A DNA stretch of 64,000 bases from Warburgia ugandensis (GCA_035236585.1 CP141127.1:75311495-75375494); one strand, 5' to 3'; positions 38,445-51,800 are shown, numbered from the stretch's first letter. Made by a program: numbers and translations. Notes: generated by a model not told the origin, from the letters alone.

Positions 38445-38930
38445 ATGGTTCGAAGTATATGTTGAACTACTCCAAGTTAGTAACTTACTTTTAGGGAGAA
38501 GCTCTCTTCATTGTAGTGTATATCTTGAACATATACCTTAAAGGCTGTCAAGGTGACACCTTATGAGTTATATACTGGTATAAAACCATACATTGGTAAT
38601 CTTAAAGTGTGAGGTGTTATTTCTTATATTAGACCAAAATAGGTCTATGTTAGAATAAACTATAAAGTGTAGCTTTATAAAGTACAATAATCACTATAAA
38701 GGAATCAAGTATGGTTATATGATGACCTACTTGAAGGTATGGTTGTTATAGGTTATAAATGGATTTTCAAGAGAAAATTAAAAATTGATGGATCCATTGA
38801 AAAGCACAAATCTAGAATTGTAGCCAAGGGCATTACTTATGTTGAATGGATAAAATTATTAGGAAACATTCTCTCCTGTATTTAGGTTTACCTTGATTAG
38901 AATTATAATGATGATAATTGAACACATTCT
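38445..38930 (+). pseudogene. Copia integrase/RT fragment
   Basis: From 38445 the text MVRSMLNYSKL, then LKAVKVTPYELYTGIKP, is the end of a Copia integrase core. After a gap, 38750-38910 reads GYKWIFKRKLKIDGSIEKHKSRIVAKGIT, the start of the Copia RT. In an intact element several hundred codons lie between these blocks, so an internal deletion joined them. No LTRs were seen around it. Confidence 0.82.
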
Positions 38931-39418
38931 AAAAAGAATCATGCATCTTTTGTAGCGCAAGCCACAATTATAAATGAGAAAACTATAATAAACAAATACA
39001 TACACCCAAACACTACTACACACGAGGGTTTTAAAGTTGGCACAAAGAAGTCAAATGATACTAGTTGGTTAGATAAAGATAAATTGTTTCAGTCATGTTT
39101 ATATGTGTGCAAATGAATGTGTATATGATATACTATATGATGGCTAGAATCACACCAGTTTACATTACTTTACTTGTATCCTGATTTACTTAGAATTATG
39201 TAAGTTAACATTGCTTTACTTATAATCATGTAAAGTTTCTAGGTTTAGCATTAGAAAATTTAAATTTTAGAAATATATATTCTTTAGAAATTTTATATTT
39301 TCATACATGTTTTATCTAATTTGCTTTTGGTTTGTTTGATGCATATATCATATCAGTTTGGTTTCTGTAAATGAATTACATAGCCTTTTTTTATGTCATT
39401 GTGTTCTTCTTTGTAGTA
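38931..39418. other. Unassigned DNA upstream of the TNP1 relic
   Basis: AT-rich. At 39011 it has CACTACTACACACG followed by GGGTTTTAAAGTTGG, a CACTA-tip-like word near a subterminal-like motif. No subterminal array follows, so it is not called as a terminus. Confidence 0.35.
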
Positions 39419-42400
39419 ATGGTGGAACGAGAAGAACATCAAACTAAAGATTACGACCACATTGAAGAACATGAATAAGAGGCCAACATGAGCACTAATC
39501 TAAAAGGAAAGGACAGAGGGCGAACAATAATGGAATAGGTTATCAAGAGAAAGTCAAAGGGAATTAAAGAAACTATCCAATACAATAGTAGAGGGCAAGA
39601 GATTAGTGAGAGTGCACTTGCTTATAGTAATTTCCTCTAATCTATAATAAGAAGCATTGTTTCTATCACATTTGTGGATTAGAGATATGTGCCATCCTTG
39701 ACAAAAGATTTAATATGGGAAATGGTGAAGGTATGTAAACATTAAGTACATGTATTATGTACTTTATAACTTTCGTCATTTTTTAAATACAGTATTTTGA
39801 TTTGTTCAATTTGTAAATTGCCTTTGATGTGCTGGATGACAAGAAGATGCGTGAGAAAATGAAAGAACTACCTTATTCACAATTACATAGCTTCACTTGT
39901 CAACGATATGCTAAGGATGTATATGATGCCTTCGATTTACTCTAATGCAACTGACCAAGTGGCTTAGAATGCATTTGTACAGAACTGTACCTCCACTGAG
40001 TTTGAGGTATGTGCAGAAACAATGCTTCATTTAATTAATTACATGTATCATTCGATTATTGCACTTGATCACACAGGTAAAGAGTACAAGGGAAGAAAGG
40101 TGCACGAAACAAATATATACCACCACCTATCCAAGCTAGGCTATGATCATTTAGAAGAGACAAAAGTAACCATCTGTGACAATTTGTCCCATTCAATTTA
40201 ATGCTACTATAGTTATATAAATTTTTTCTCTAATTATAGTGTCTAAGTTCTTAGATGAAAGTACTCCGCAAATTGCTTCTCACATAATAAGTGGTTCCGC
40301 CTGTCTATAAATTTTATACAATTAATTAGATGACATGATCATGTCTTTCTAATTAAATTTTACACAACATTCTTACCTAAGAAAGCACTACTACAAGAAC
40401 TATAAGCAGCGATACTGCCAATGAGGACATCCTGTATAGGGCTATAAATAATAAGAAGGACCACCATAGTCAAGTTAGGAGCATGGGTTGCGATGTTGCT
40501 CCTTCTAAATTCTTTTATAAAGGACATTTACTTAAACTTCAAGATGATGGGAGGCCTACAATGAGCTCGTCCCAAAAATAAAGCTTGATATATTTTATCA
40601 ATTATGTAAGGGAGGTTTGATGATTGTTACTCCATCCCTTACTCATAATTCTCGTAGTGCCCCCTGTACCTCCATCAAATGCAAGCTACAATTCCCCAAC
40701 TAAAGAAGTTAATGAAGGACATCTGGCACCCCTTGAAAAGGAAATTCCTATCCATGAGGTATACATATGGACAAAACTAGATATTTTCATTGTCCTTCTA
40801 TAATAATTCTCTATCTCAAGCTCTCTATTGTATATTTGATTTATAGGTGAGTCAATGCTTATTGGCCTTGGATTCCCATCAAAACATCATGGTAGGAGGT
40901 TCATGCTCTGAGTATGAATCAAACATTTTGCATGGAATAAGTATGCCACCACATACTAAGCAGGTGTTCATCACCATAGCTTTGAATGTAATGCCTACCT
41001 ACCATTCCCATTAGAAATGGAAAATATTATAACCATTGGGTAGATAGTTGCATATCACGTAGCTTTGCCAGAGGCACTAGTCATTCCCATAGAGTCCATG
41101 GTATGTATCTTATCATACAACCTTCCTCATCAATATTTTTTAGCTAAAGACATCACTTAATTGTTTAATAACTAGATACGGTTAATCGGCAATAGCATGC
41201 GACATTGAGATCGACCACCTTTCTAGTGTCACTTGTTGCTGCTGCACAAATGGAACAGGTACTTGTATATATCTTTAGTTTTTTTCATCATAAATTTGGT
41301 CCTCTTCATTGATTATTATTTAGCTAAAAAAATTTACAACTTTTGTAGCAGTCGTCCAAGGAGCATGTGGAAGTCCCACCTAACATGCCTTAATCCCTAA
41401 GGTTAATCTATGGTCCCATCAATGATGACATGGTAATCAATTCTGTATGAATCAACCAGGAGTACTTACCGAGGACGTTGTTGAAGTGCCACTTATAGCA
41501 GAAGACCAATTATGAGTTTGCCTATGGGATCAACTTGAGCACCCTCACATTGTCTCCTAAATGGGGTATATGCACATACTTGTTATAAATTATTTGAAAT
41601 TTGCATGTTATATTTTAATGGTATAATAATTATTTATTTTATGTAGCTTCTTAAATGATGCAACTAGCCTTTTTGAGGGTGAGGGTATACTTTACCAAAT
41701 CTTTGACCCAAGAATCATTTTTAGAGCTGTGGAGCAATGGCCAATAGAGAGGCGTATTCAGGATATTTTATTAGACTTCTTTCGCTACTCTCAGGGATAG
41801 GAATTAATGATTCCTTATAATAGCTGGTAAGTTTTTATTTATTTATTTATTTTTTTCTTACCTACTTATTTTATACTTAGTGAATGTCAACTTCCATTAC
41901 AATCCATATGACTGTCTATGTAGGTCTCATTGGATGCTTCTGATTTTGGATGTGCATAGTGGGCATGCTTTCTTTTTTTATTCTTATAGATCACACATCT
42001 GTTCTGTCCTCATACGAATTATAAATAAGTAAGCATTTTTTTTTTCATATGTTATGTGTTGATAAGTGATTTATTATTTATCTATAATGCATATAAAATT
42101 TAAATTTGTAGATTTTGGATTGATTATGCTAATATCATCGAGATTGTAAAACCACCAAAACTCATTTGGAAGAATGTCAAGGTATATGAAACAGGTAATT
42201 ACTCTAAGTCACCATTAATTAAGCCTACATTATTACAAATGATATTTATAGGTTCTTTTTTATTGCCATTGTTGCATAGTGCCCTAAATAACAATCCGAT
42301 TGGGAGGCAGGTATTATGTCCTAAGATACATGAGGACCCTTATTTTTTATTGTATTCCTATCTTCCATTTAAGAAAGGTAGAACACCTTTTACTTTTCAT

Positions 42401-42540
42401 AAGTTTTTATGGATCTAGCAAAAAACTTTGAGCTTAATTAAATATATTGTATTTCAGGCTACTGTGCTTTCTAAGTAGGCAAACAAGAAGAGTTACTCCA
42501 GAAAAAATCTCAATGAAATATTAACTGAATGGGCTGAGTA
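39419..42540 (+). pseudogene. TNP1-like CACTA gene with Ulp1/C48 protease domain, decayed
   Basis: Starts at ATG 39419 (MVEREEHQTKDYDHIEEHE, then stop). The plant TNP1 (Transposase_24) text follows in pieces: NSRGQEISESALAYSNFL, SIVSITFVD.RYVPSLTKDLIWEMVK, HHLSKLGYDHLEE, and ANEDILYRAINNKKDHHSQVRSMG. Farther on, GEGILYQIFDPRI, then HWMLLILDVHSGHAF (about 41929-41975), fits the His-containing motif of C48 (Ulp1-like) cysteine proteases. Several plant CACTA families encode these. Intron-like AT-rich gaps separate the blocks. Stops break every block, and I could not find a clear catalytic Cys. Confidence 0.7.
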
Positions 42541-42741
42541 TGTAATTAGTTTTAATTAGATCACTTGGAGTACCTACATGAACCTGAAATACATAATAAA
42601 GTATTTTTTTCCATTCACTTGTGTGTGTTCCTTGACATTTTATTATTTTCTTTGGAAATTTGGATTGTGGGAATAAATTAGTAAGGATGATGTGAATTTT
42701 CAGCTGTTGTATTGGATGTTTGTTATTCAATGTATACATAG

Positions 42742-43100
42742 GTGGTAGTATATTAAGAAAGATATCGATGTATTGTAGTAATGTTGGTTTTGAATGTGTA
42801 TGGAGATTGAAGTATCAGGTGTATATGATGTTTGATTTTTCATGTTTATAAAGATTGTTTGAAGTAGCAGGTTTATAGTGTTTAATATATATATATATAG
42901 GTGGTAGTCTATTAAAAAAGATATGGATGCATTGTAGTGGATGTTGGGTTTTCATGTTTGTAGAGATTGAAGCATTAGGTGTATATAATGTTTGGAAACT
43001 AATGTATGCATGTGGTATTGTATCAAGAAGTGGATGAATGTTATATTGGAACAGGTTTTGAACGCTTATAAAGATTGAGTATCATGTGATACAGGTGATA
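42742..43100. repeat. Three degenerate tandem units near the CACTA right end
   Basis: Units starting GTGGTAGTATATTAAGAAAG (42742), GTGGTAGTCTATTAAAAAAG (42901) and GTGGTATTGTATCAAGAAG (about 43012) share 'gatattg...gtattgtagt' and 'agagattgaag' words. A (TA)n patch at 42886-42898 separates the first two. Confidence 0.65.
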
Positions 43101-43199
43101 CTGCTCGTTATTCAATTGAATACAAGTGATATTGCTTGAGTATTAGGATTTTTTTTATTCAATTGTAAACAAATAATATTGCTCAGATACAAAATTGAA

Positions 43200-43330
43200 A
43201 AAAATATATATTTTAAAGTCTTTTAAAGATAAATGACTTATTAAATATAAACTTTTGAAGTTGTTTATCGCCAAATGACTCTAAAAGTATAATCTTTTGA
43301 AGCCGTTTGTTGTAACTTGTCATTGGTGAG
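43200..43330. repeat. Subterminal-type repeats at the right end of CACTA 2
   Basis: Contains TTTTAAAGTCTTTTAAAGAT, AACTTTTGAAGTTGTTTATC and CTTTTGAAGCCGTTTGTTGTAA, variants of the motif of CACTA 1 and of the 34-kb repeats. The exact tip is not clear; a TAGTG end is not visible. Confidence 0.6.
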
Positions 43331-43339
43331 TGTGAGGCA

Positions 43340-44582
43340 AGATTTGAAGAGGAATTTTTGGTGACAATGCATAAAACGAGACATTGGTTAGTGTGTGGCA
43401 AGATGTCTAACTTGTTAGATGATGAAGGTACAGCATCAGAGACTAGCAAGACTATTATAGACTTTAGAACTCCTAGAATGGAAGTGGGACCACATTACTA
43501 TAAACTTCGTAGTGGGATTACCCCAAACCACCAGTGAGCATGACATGATTTAAGTTATTGTGGATAGACTGACTAAGTCAGCACACTTTCTTCCCATTCA
43601 ATAGTGACAATCACTAATGAGTTTGGTAAAGTTATATCTAAGAGAAATTGTACGTTTACACGGAGTGCCTTTGACCATCATATCTAACAGGGATAACAGA
43701 TTCACATCGCATTTCTGGCAGAGTGTATAGAAAGAACTTGGTACCTCTCAAAGATTTAGTACAACTTTTCATCCGCAGATTGATGGACAATGCGAGCAAA
43801 CTATCCATATGCTTGAAGATATGCTTAGGGCTTGTATGTTAGAGTGGAAAGGTAGCTGGGATGAATATCTACCATTGATAGAGTTTTCATCTAACAATAG
43901 TTACACTCTTACATTGGCATGGCACCATATGAGGCATTATATGGTAGACATTTCGAACATCAACTTGTTGGAGTGATGTTGATGAACGACAGTTTGTGAA
44001 GTTAGATTTGATTGAACAATGTGTAGAGAATGTTCGAGTTATCCAAAAGTGGTTATTGGCAGCACATAGCAGACAAAAGTACTACACAGATAAGAGATGT
44101 AGAGATCTGGAGTTTATAGTCGGAGACCATGTATTCTTGAAGGTCTCATCAACTAAGGGGGTGATGAGGTTTAGAATTAAGGGAAAACTCAGTCCTAGAT
44201 TCATAGGACCATTTGAAACTCTAGAAAGAATTAAACAAGTGGCATATGGACTAGCACTTCCACCACAATTATCATAGGTACATGATGTATTCCATGTCTC
44301 AATGCTCAGGAAATATGTTCCTGATTCTACCATGTATTGGAGCAAGTAGCAAGTAAACTGCAACCCAATCTGACTTTTATGACCAAGTCGGTACAAATCC
44401 TAGACTGAAAGGAGAAGACTTTGAAAAACAAGACTATCTTATTAGTCAAAGTCTTATGGCATCATCATACGATTGAAGAAGCTACTTGGGAGATAGAAAG
44501 TAATATGAAACAGAGGTTTCTAGAGTTGTTCATTAAACTACCTTGAAATTTTGAGGATCAAAATTTTGTAAGTAGGGAAGAT
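43340..44582 (+). pseudogene. Tekay/del-type integrase and chromodomain-side end, element 2
   Basis: Begins inside integrase (LKRNFWW, VARCLTC) and runs through the core: [95 protein letters not shown]. An open part (43996-44277) then gives the C-terminal side: VGDHVFLKV, GKLSPRFIGPFETLERI, VAYGLALPP. VHDVFHVSMLRKYVPD follows after a stop. The first Asp of the core is Asn (TINF). The end NFEDQNF leads straight into the polypurine tract and LTR. The rest of the polyprotein is missing to the left, where CACTA DNA begins. Confidence 0.88.
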
Positions 44583-47500
44583 TGTAACAACTTGCATTTT
44601 TATAATATAAATATTCTTTTGCATGGAATTGACATAAAAAAGCCAATTGCTCTAATGGCTACAAAATGAGTATGAAAACTTTAGAACTAGAGTTCAAGTC
44701 TCTAATTTGGCCATAAGATAACCCTTTTTGGAGAAAATTTCTTACACAAAGCTAGGGGATGTCCATATACAATGTATCTCCTAAGTTGGATGTCCACCTA
44801 GATAGGAAACTAAGATAAATTACAATACTAGAAGAGTAAGGGAGATTGATAAAATTTTGGGGAATTCCAATAGATAGAAAAGGATAAGTAAGTAGAAAAG
44901 ATAATAATCTGAGATTTGATAGGATAGGAAGGAGAGTCAAATAAAATTGAAAAAAAAGGGCAGAAGAAAAGAATATGTGAAACACAAAGAGAGAGCATTC
45001 TTGTCAGATTTTATATTTTGGACAAGAAGATTGTAGAATAACGGATTTGTCAAAGAGGTAGGGGATTGTGGTTTAGGAACTTGTCTAAGCTGGTTAGATT
45101 TCTAACTAATATGAAGTCTTATTTCATGTGTTTTTGGATTGGTAAAAGCAATTTGGATGCTTGATCTAGAAGAAAATGATATGTCTATTGGAATTTTATG
45201 TAGCTTCTAAGTAGTATGTTTAATTTAGGATTGCCCGCATGCCTTATTTTATCTACTTCATGTTTGTTTCACTAAACATGCTGATTTTTATTAAAGGCTT
45301 AAGCACAACTCTGCTTGGACAGATCTTACTCATTTCGTAGTGCTATTTGGTCTAGAGGAGCTACATGCATCGTATTTTATTTATCAAAACCCTAACGCAT
45401 AATAATAGATGTCAATGATTCTCTATTTCATCCTCCATGACATGCATACTAAAATAAAAATCATGTTGATAGGTTGATCTATAGTTTGCAGACACAAATA
45501 AATGGGTTATAGTTCTCTCCAAATGAATGGGTGGATTTAAGCATAGTTTTATTACATGAGCATAATTAAAGAATGGTTTTCCACTAAATCAAGTATACTT
45601 ATTCACGTTTTATTTGAATTTTTGGCACACTACTATTATGATTAGTCAAATATCGTTTTCTTTTATTTTGGATCAACAACGTCAATCTATGTTCTAATCC
45701 AAAAATTAAATGCATGCTATTATATAGCTATAGACCTAATCATGTAGCATTGATCCATATGTTTTAAATCATATAAACCTTAGGATGACCTTTTCCTATC
45801 AGTCACAGGCATTACGTCAACCCGTAGGTGGCCTAATTGCCACATTGTGCATGATGTTTTTATAGATCTTAGATAAAGCCCATGTACGTATTCTAATGTA
45901 TGCAACACACAATAAATGAAAATTTAGATTTCCAACTTGCATGGCTTTTAGTTGAACACATGCATGCAATATGGCGTACTCAATATCTAATGCATGAAAG
46001 GGTAGTTTGCCAACTTGCATGAGTCTTAGTTAAAGGGATTGGGTGGCATCTAGTGCATGGAATGGTGTCTAGGAACGAAAGCAACCCACCTAGTGAATGG
46101 ATAGTTTTACTTGGCGTGGTGGGCATTAGACGTGGCACATAGCACTTGGGCATCGCGTTTGGCCCAACGTTTATGTAGCCAGGACAACAGATCCAATCTC
46201 TACCATCATCTGTGCTAGGAAGTGGTGTATGATTCCATGAGCTTCAATATGACTTTAAATCAATATATCTCAACGGTATAGACGCACATTTCTAGTTTTC
46301 CTATTGATTCATCTTAGCCCTTGATCTAAGCATAATTTATATTGTGCAAAGTCTTATACCATGCGCAGGAGACTTCTTAGAATGAACGAAACCTAAGTTT
46401 TGTTTCACCCTAGAGTTGGTGCATCTTTTATAGATCTATTTAAAAGTATACAAAAGAGATAATATCCAGCCATTGATCCTTTGAAAGAGGCACGCTTGTC
46501 TAGAACAAATCAAATTGATATTGATGGTTGATTTTCTTAGTAAGTGGTACACATATATGTTTTGCTTGAAACAATTTACTTTGAATATCAGTGCATAGTA
46601 TTTCTTTGCAATATTTTAAGCATAACCTTGACCGTTGATTTTGTTAGGGTGACACAAGTTACACTTGATTTTGGATCTAAATGTTTGAATGGATATTGCA
46701 TAAAGCTTGGTGTGTTTTCTCTCGTATGATCCATACATGATTTGGCTGTTGATTTTCTATTTGTATTTGACGTCTACTCATAATACATGACAAGTTAATC
46801 TTAGTCATTGATCTTCCATTTGATTTATATGATTTTCAAGTGGATGGATAGTTTGTGCACATAACATTCAATTGTTATTTCCTTCAAAAATGGAATTTTA
46901 CATAATCTATTACTCAACGCACATGATGCATAATACTCAGTAACTTTGATCCATTTTGGAAAAATAGATGAATTATGTATGCTCAACATATATGTTTTGT
47001 ATAAGATTGATGATTCATAGCCATTGATATCTAGTATGGTACAATATATGATTTTGAAAATGTTGAGCTGCGAATATGGTACAATTATACATGCTAAGAC
47101 TAGAATAAACTAGTCGATGATTTATGCTAATTGAAATATTGTCTGAGAATGGAAAATTTTTTGAATGCTTTCATAAGATGCTTTGAGGAATGTGAAACGA
47201 TCTAATGAAAGAAAAAAAAAAGGGGACTTAAGAGAGTTGTACCTAGCCTAAAATTAGGCAACTCAAGAGAGTTGTGCCTAGCCTAAAATTAGGTGACTTA
47301 TGAGAGTTAAGCCTAGCATGGAGCATCATAAGACCCCTCTGGTTGTTATGCTAAGAAGTCCAATTGGCCACTAGCTTCTGAAATGAGATACTTGCCTTAT
47401 GAGGCCTATTGACAAGGGTATTGTGTCATGGGAAGACTGCTCTCTTGTAATCTAGTGTCCCCATGAGGACTGGTGTAGCCCATGTGGTATCCTAAACTAA

Positions 47501-48305
47501 ATGTAGTTGGATGTGAGTCCTCTGCATGCATAGTATATCGTACAGTTATTGGACATGGATTGACATGTCAGTCATCCTCAAGGATATTAACCATTGCCCA
47601 GATGGGTTTGCGGTAGAACGCTACCACTTAGAGTTAAAACAGATTTGTGATATGTCATTCTTTGATAGAAGTCCTAATGGGCTTGTACATGTAAGATTTG
47701 AAGAATTTATTAGAATTTATTAGAAACACTAGACTTTTATAAAGGCATAAATGTTTTATAATATTTATATCATACTGATGATCATGCATTTAATTGTTTA
47801 CACTATTTAATTTATGCTAATACTTTTTCCATAGTTTTCAAATGGCTGGTTTAGAAACTTTCCTTTTGAGTCTTTGTACTCACTCCTACAAAACATTTTA
47901 GGTGAAGCACGAGAGGACTAAGCAATTGGCTAGAATAAATTAAATAAGGAGAAAATATGTATAGATAAGTAGTTAGTTAGACATTTCAATTATTATTTTG
48001 ATTTTGAAAAAATGAACATTTGATGTGAATGTGATAAGACAGGTGACACTAATACACTTAATCTGAATTATGGCTTAAATAGATATTCCTTATTGTTTGG
48101 GCTATGACCAGGAAATCCTGTAATGGTATGTTTCATTCTGCTATTATATATGAAGGTTTCTAATATGACATCAGGTTGAAGGTGGAATTGAGAAAATAAG
48201 TCTATATATTATGTAAATTTCAAATATTAAAAAAAAATCATTCAAGAAAGTTCCTTTTTCCAAATTGTATTTCAAAAATTCTTTTCAAAAGCCCAAGTTA
48301 TCACA
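44583..48305 (+). repeat. Long LTR of Tekay-like element 2
   Basis: Starts TGTAACAACTT after a purine-rich AGTAGGGAAGAT and ends AAGTTATCACA at 48305. The two tips form an 11-bp inverted repeat with three mismatches. About 3.7 kb is long but within the known range for this group. Directly after the end, XTH exon 2 sequence continues. The LTR contains a 35-bp tandem repeat (47226-47317). No coding region is recognised. As the 5' LTR is not seen in the window, the end is called from the tip sequences and the XTH junction. Confidence 0.75.
47226..47317. repeat. 35-bp tandem repeat in the Tekay LTR
   Basis: Units 47226-47260 and 47261-47295 share AGAGAGTTGT, CCTAGCCTAAAATTAGG; a third partial unit follows. 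Each unit also holds CCTAGCCTAAAATTAGG, which is partly self-complementary (CCTAA/TTAGG). Confidence 0.85.
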
Positions 48306-48413
48306 CATACTCTATTCTATGGAATACGATACATATAGTATCAGTCCTCAAATCTCTTAATTTCTTAATATATACACTCATTCGGATAATTTTCTAAGTG
48401 ATTTTCTTTCATT

Positions 48414-48452
<39 letters not shown>

Positions 48453-48866
48453 GTTATGCTTCTTTTCTTCAGCTTTTCTGTAAATGGCATTCCCATCAGA
48501 GCGCTCAGGAATACAGAATCCATTGGAGTTAAATTCCCTAAGAATCAACCTATGAGGATCTACTCAAGCTTGTGGAATGCAGATGATTGGGCAACTAGAG
48601 GTGGGCTTGTCAAAACCGACTGGTCAAAAGCCCCTTTCACTCCCATGTATATGAACTTCAATGCTGATGCCTGTGTGTGGTCATCTGGCACATCTTCTTG
48701 TGCTTCAAATTCTCCTTCTACAACTAGTGAATGGCAGACCCAGGAACCAGATGCTGCAAACCAACATTGGCTAAGATGGGTGCCAAAGAACTATCTGATC
48801 TCTCACTACTGCACGGATTTGAAGCGGTTTCCTCAGGGTAGCCCACGGGAATGCAGACGTGCTTAA
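48302..48866 (+). pseudogene. Beheaded XTH duplicate (end of exon 2, intron 2, whole exon 3)
   Basis: About 37 bp of exon 2 remain (from 48302). Exon 1 and the catalytic motif are gone, replaced by the Tekay LTR. The intron-2 donor is changed: TAGTATCAGT where the intact gene has TAGTGTGAGT. The intron carries a (TA)n run at 48421-48449. Exon 3 (48473-48866) is still open to a normal stop and codes 130 residues, one codon less than the intact gene (SPSTT for SPPSTT). By hand alignment about 17 residues differ, among them QEPD for QELD and ISHYC for IYNYC; all four Cys are kept. Without the GH16 core it cannot be a transglucosylase. Confidence 0.93.
48421..48449. repeat. (TA)n microsatellite in the intron of the XTH relic
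   Basis: About 14 TA units where the intact gene has TTTCTTACTTTCTTA, so the run arose after the duplication. Confidence 0.9.
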
Positions 48867-51800
48867 TTTCTTATGGTGTTACTGAAATCTTTGTTGTATT
48901 GTTCCATATAATTTGACGTTCTCTATTCGTCCATGTTCTTGGTTTGCTTGCCGGTTCTATTTGATTTCTTCTGAGTGTACTTGCTCTGTATAATAATACC
49001 ACATTAGTAGGATTCTTTGCATATTTTGCTAAATTGCCCTTCTCTTAGTAAGATAATACGTAACAGAAGAATTTAAGGAGAAAATTTTATCATATCCATC
49101 TCCTCTTTAACAATGAAATATATGTAAAAATTTAGGCCACAATTACACGAAAGTCAAAGCATGATTTTCATGAAGTTACGAGAAATTAGGAAAAAAGAAG
49201 GCCCAATTGTTATGGACAATGCTAAAAAGGTTGGAACTTATACTCTTACCAGCATCAATATCAGCTAACTAATATATGTTTGACAATGCTATCCGCAAAC
49301 CAGATAATTAGTCGAGCATTTGCAGTTCATTTCAGAGCTATTTGAATTATCAAGGAAGAACTGCTATTAAGTACTTGCTAACACCGACTTTGTACTGCGA
49401 ATTTCCACTGGGATTCTAAATAACTTAAAAGTAAAGAGAGAAAACCCTAGGAGACAGCAATATATTGACCATTAACTGGTAGTGATTTACCGTAAGTGTT
49501 TTGAACAACTGGAATCTAGTTCAGCTCACCAATCGGTAAACGCAAGCCAACTCAAGCAGCAACTTGATAAAATCTCTCTCTCCTTTTTCTACTACAGCTT
49601 TTCTTGGCTTTCCACGCCAATCATTTGATTGAGACTCTGCTAGATATCTTGCGTACAAAAAATCTCATATATTGGACCATTCTTTTTGGACCTCTTGAGG
49701 TTGTAAAATGGACGTTCAAACCCTTCACTTTGCAACAGAAACGGTCCAAAAAGCACGACAGAGATGTTCAATAGGAAAGCTCAAATCAGATGATCGTTTG
49801 GATTATTGTAAAATATAAGCAATGGGCTACCATGCATTTTTCTTCTTCTTCATGTAGGTGCAAACTAATGTTAACATCGGTACAAAAAAAAATTGTTAAC
49901 ACATTGATCAAATGCAACCGTTCGGCTCTGTTCTTTGTAATTCAAACCAGCCTCCTGTCGGCACCCGCTTAGTTAGGCCAAGTCCCAAACGCATCCAACA
50001 CTAGCCTATCCTCGCCCTTCTATTGGTCAAAATTTTATCGTTACTTCCAGATTATCTGATTGTCCATTAACTGTACTCTTTATTCGGGTTGTAATCATCT
50101 AGTGGCAAAACGCATTTGGGATATGGCAAATAGAAGATGTGGTTTCACCAGATGAATGAATATGATCACCAAAATTTAAGGCCCCACATGTATAACTTAA
50201 ACGCCAAAAACGCCATTGGCATGCATAAGCCGCCACTCAACCTTTCCTATATTTTTCATTAGACTGGTACAGCTAATATTTTGTTCAACGATCAACTCAA
50301 TTTGCTGGCAGATAGACACCATGGAATATATTCTGGTCCTCTAGTAGTAGGCATGATTACGTCCAGGGTAAAATGGGTCCTTGACTCTCTTGGCTCTCGA
50401 TATCGTATCTTCCATCTTTCTATGGAATTTCGGAGCCTACTGAAACTCAACATGATCATAAGACGTCACTCGTGATCATTGTGATTAATATATAATGGAC
50501 GTACGTTTGAGGACCTTGGATCCGTGAAATAGATCATTGGCGAACAGCTCACAGGAATCATAAAAAATTATGAGCAATCGTATCCTGTGTCTACCCAAAG
50601 CATATTCGAGGTTTCTTCCAAGGGTATTACCGGGGCCGTAGTTTAAAAACTCGTGAGCCAACTCGAAACTTGACAAGAATTTGAGTTAACTCCTTTCTTT
50701 AGAGTTCTTTTCGAGATCTTCACTCGACTCGTCTGAGTTGAGTTAGATCCACAAGTTTTGAGTCTGCTTGGTCACCCATTCTGCCCAAAAGTCTTCTACT
50801 CCAATGAGTTTATATTCACATTGGCTGTATTTCCGAATTCTCTAATGGAATCTGCTTCATGCTCGCAAAGAAAATGACCATCCAATATCTCCGAAACTCT
50901 GATTTTGTTACTTCTCCTTACTGTTTTCCAACATCATCGTAGTCTTGCAATTACCTTTCGTAAACCATGATTCTCTCATAATTATCCTTCTTCTCCACGC
51001 CAGTTGCTATTCTGTAATAGAAGATCGAACACACCCACTGCGTTGTTCTCAGATTAGAGTTCACGGGCTGTATTTTGAAAGTGTAAAGAAAGAAACAGGT
51101 CGACTTCTTCTGATTTCTATAAAGGCAGTCCTCTTGTTACAACAACCTGTTATGGTGTAAACGATATCTGCACCCCTCTTTTCATTCTCAAGAAAGAAAA
51201 GTTACATATGAGACCAAGATTCAGTTATCCAAACCATTCATCTCTAAAGTCTCATCTGAGATAGGTGATGCCCTAAAAAATCAATCAGATTATAAATGCA
51301 AACCCTTGAACGTCAATAATTATTACAATCGTTTTGAACAATAAGCCATCCATGCGACGGCTAAAGTAGCCATAGTTAGGGTCACAAGATGGAGGAGTTT
51401 CAAGCATATATACCCATTAAGACTAGACCAAAAGTGGGATGGATTGGATCACCCAACAATTGGGCCCCCATATACTTTAAGCTAGGCTCAATTACTTGAT
51501 ATAAGACAATTATGGAAAACTATATGTTTTAAAGTGTTTATTAGTAGTAATCTAAATTAGGGTGTTTTGGCAAAAACTCTTAGTTATCTATTTGAATATG
51601 TCATTGAATTATTATATAACAGTCTCATTCAATAATCAAAGCATAATTTCTAGGATGGCAGTTAATCATTCAATGTTCAAATTATCAAATGAAAGAGTCT
51701 GATCATCCAAAGATGAGATCTTACATGAAAAAATGAGTGACTACACTTGACACATTGTTGTCTCGTGCTCCACTACAGGATTCCAGTCCACCATTTCCAA

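Noticed and set aside
39011-39041. CACTACTACACACG followed by TTTTAAAGTT as the start of a separate CACTA element
   Set aside because: Only one motif copy follows and no partner tip is visible, so it was not called as a terminus.
40387-40401. CACTACTACAAGAA, a CACTA-tip-like word
   Set aside because: It lies within TNP1-type coding text (ANEDILYRAINNKK follows in frame), no subterminal repeats are next to it, and no matching second end was found.
48456-48472. Met codon at 48456 as the start of a short XTH-like gene
   Set aside because: It lies in the former intron 2 and only happens to be open into exon 3; the homologous stretch of the intact gene is spliced out.
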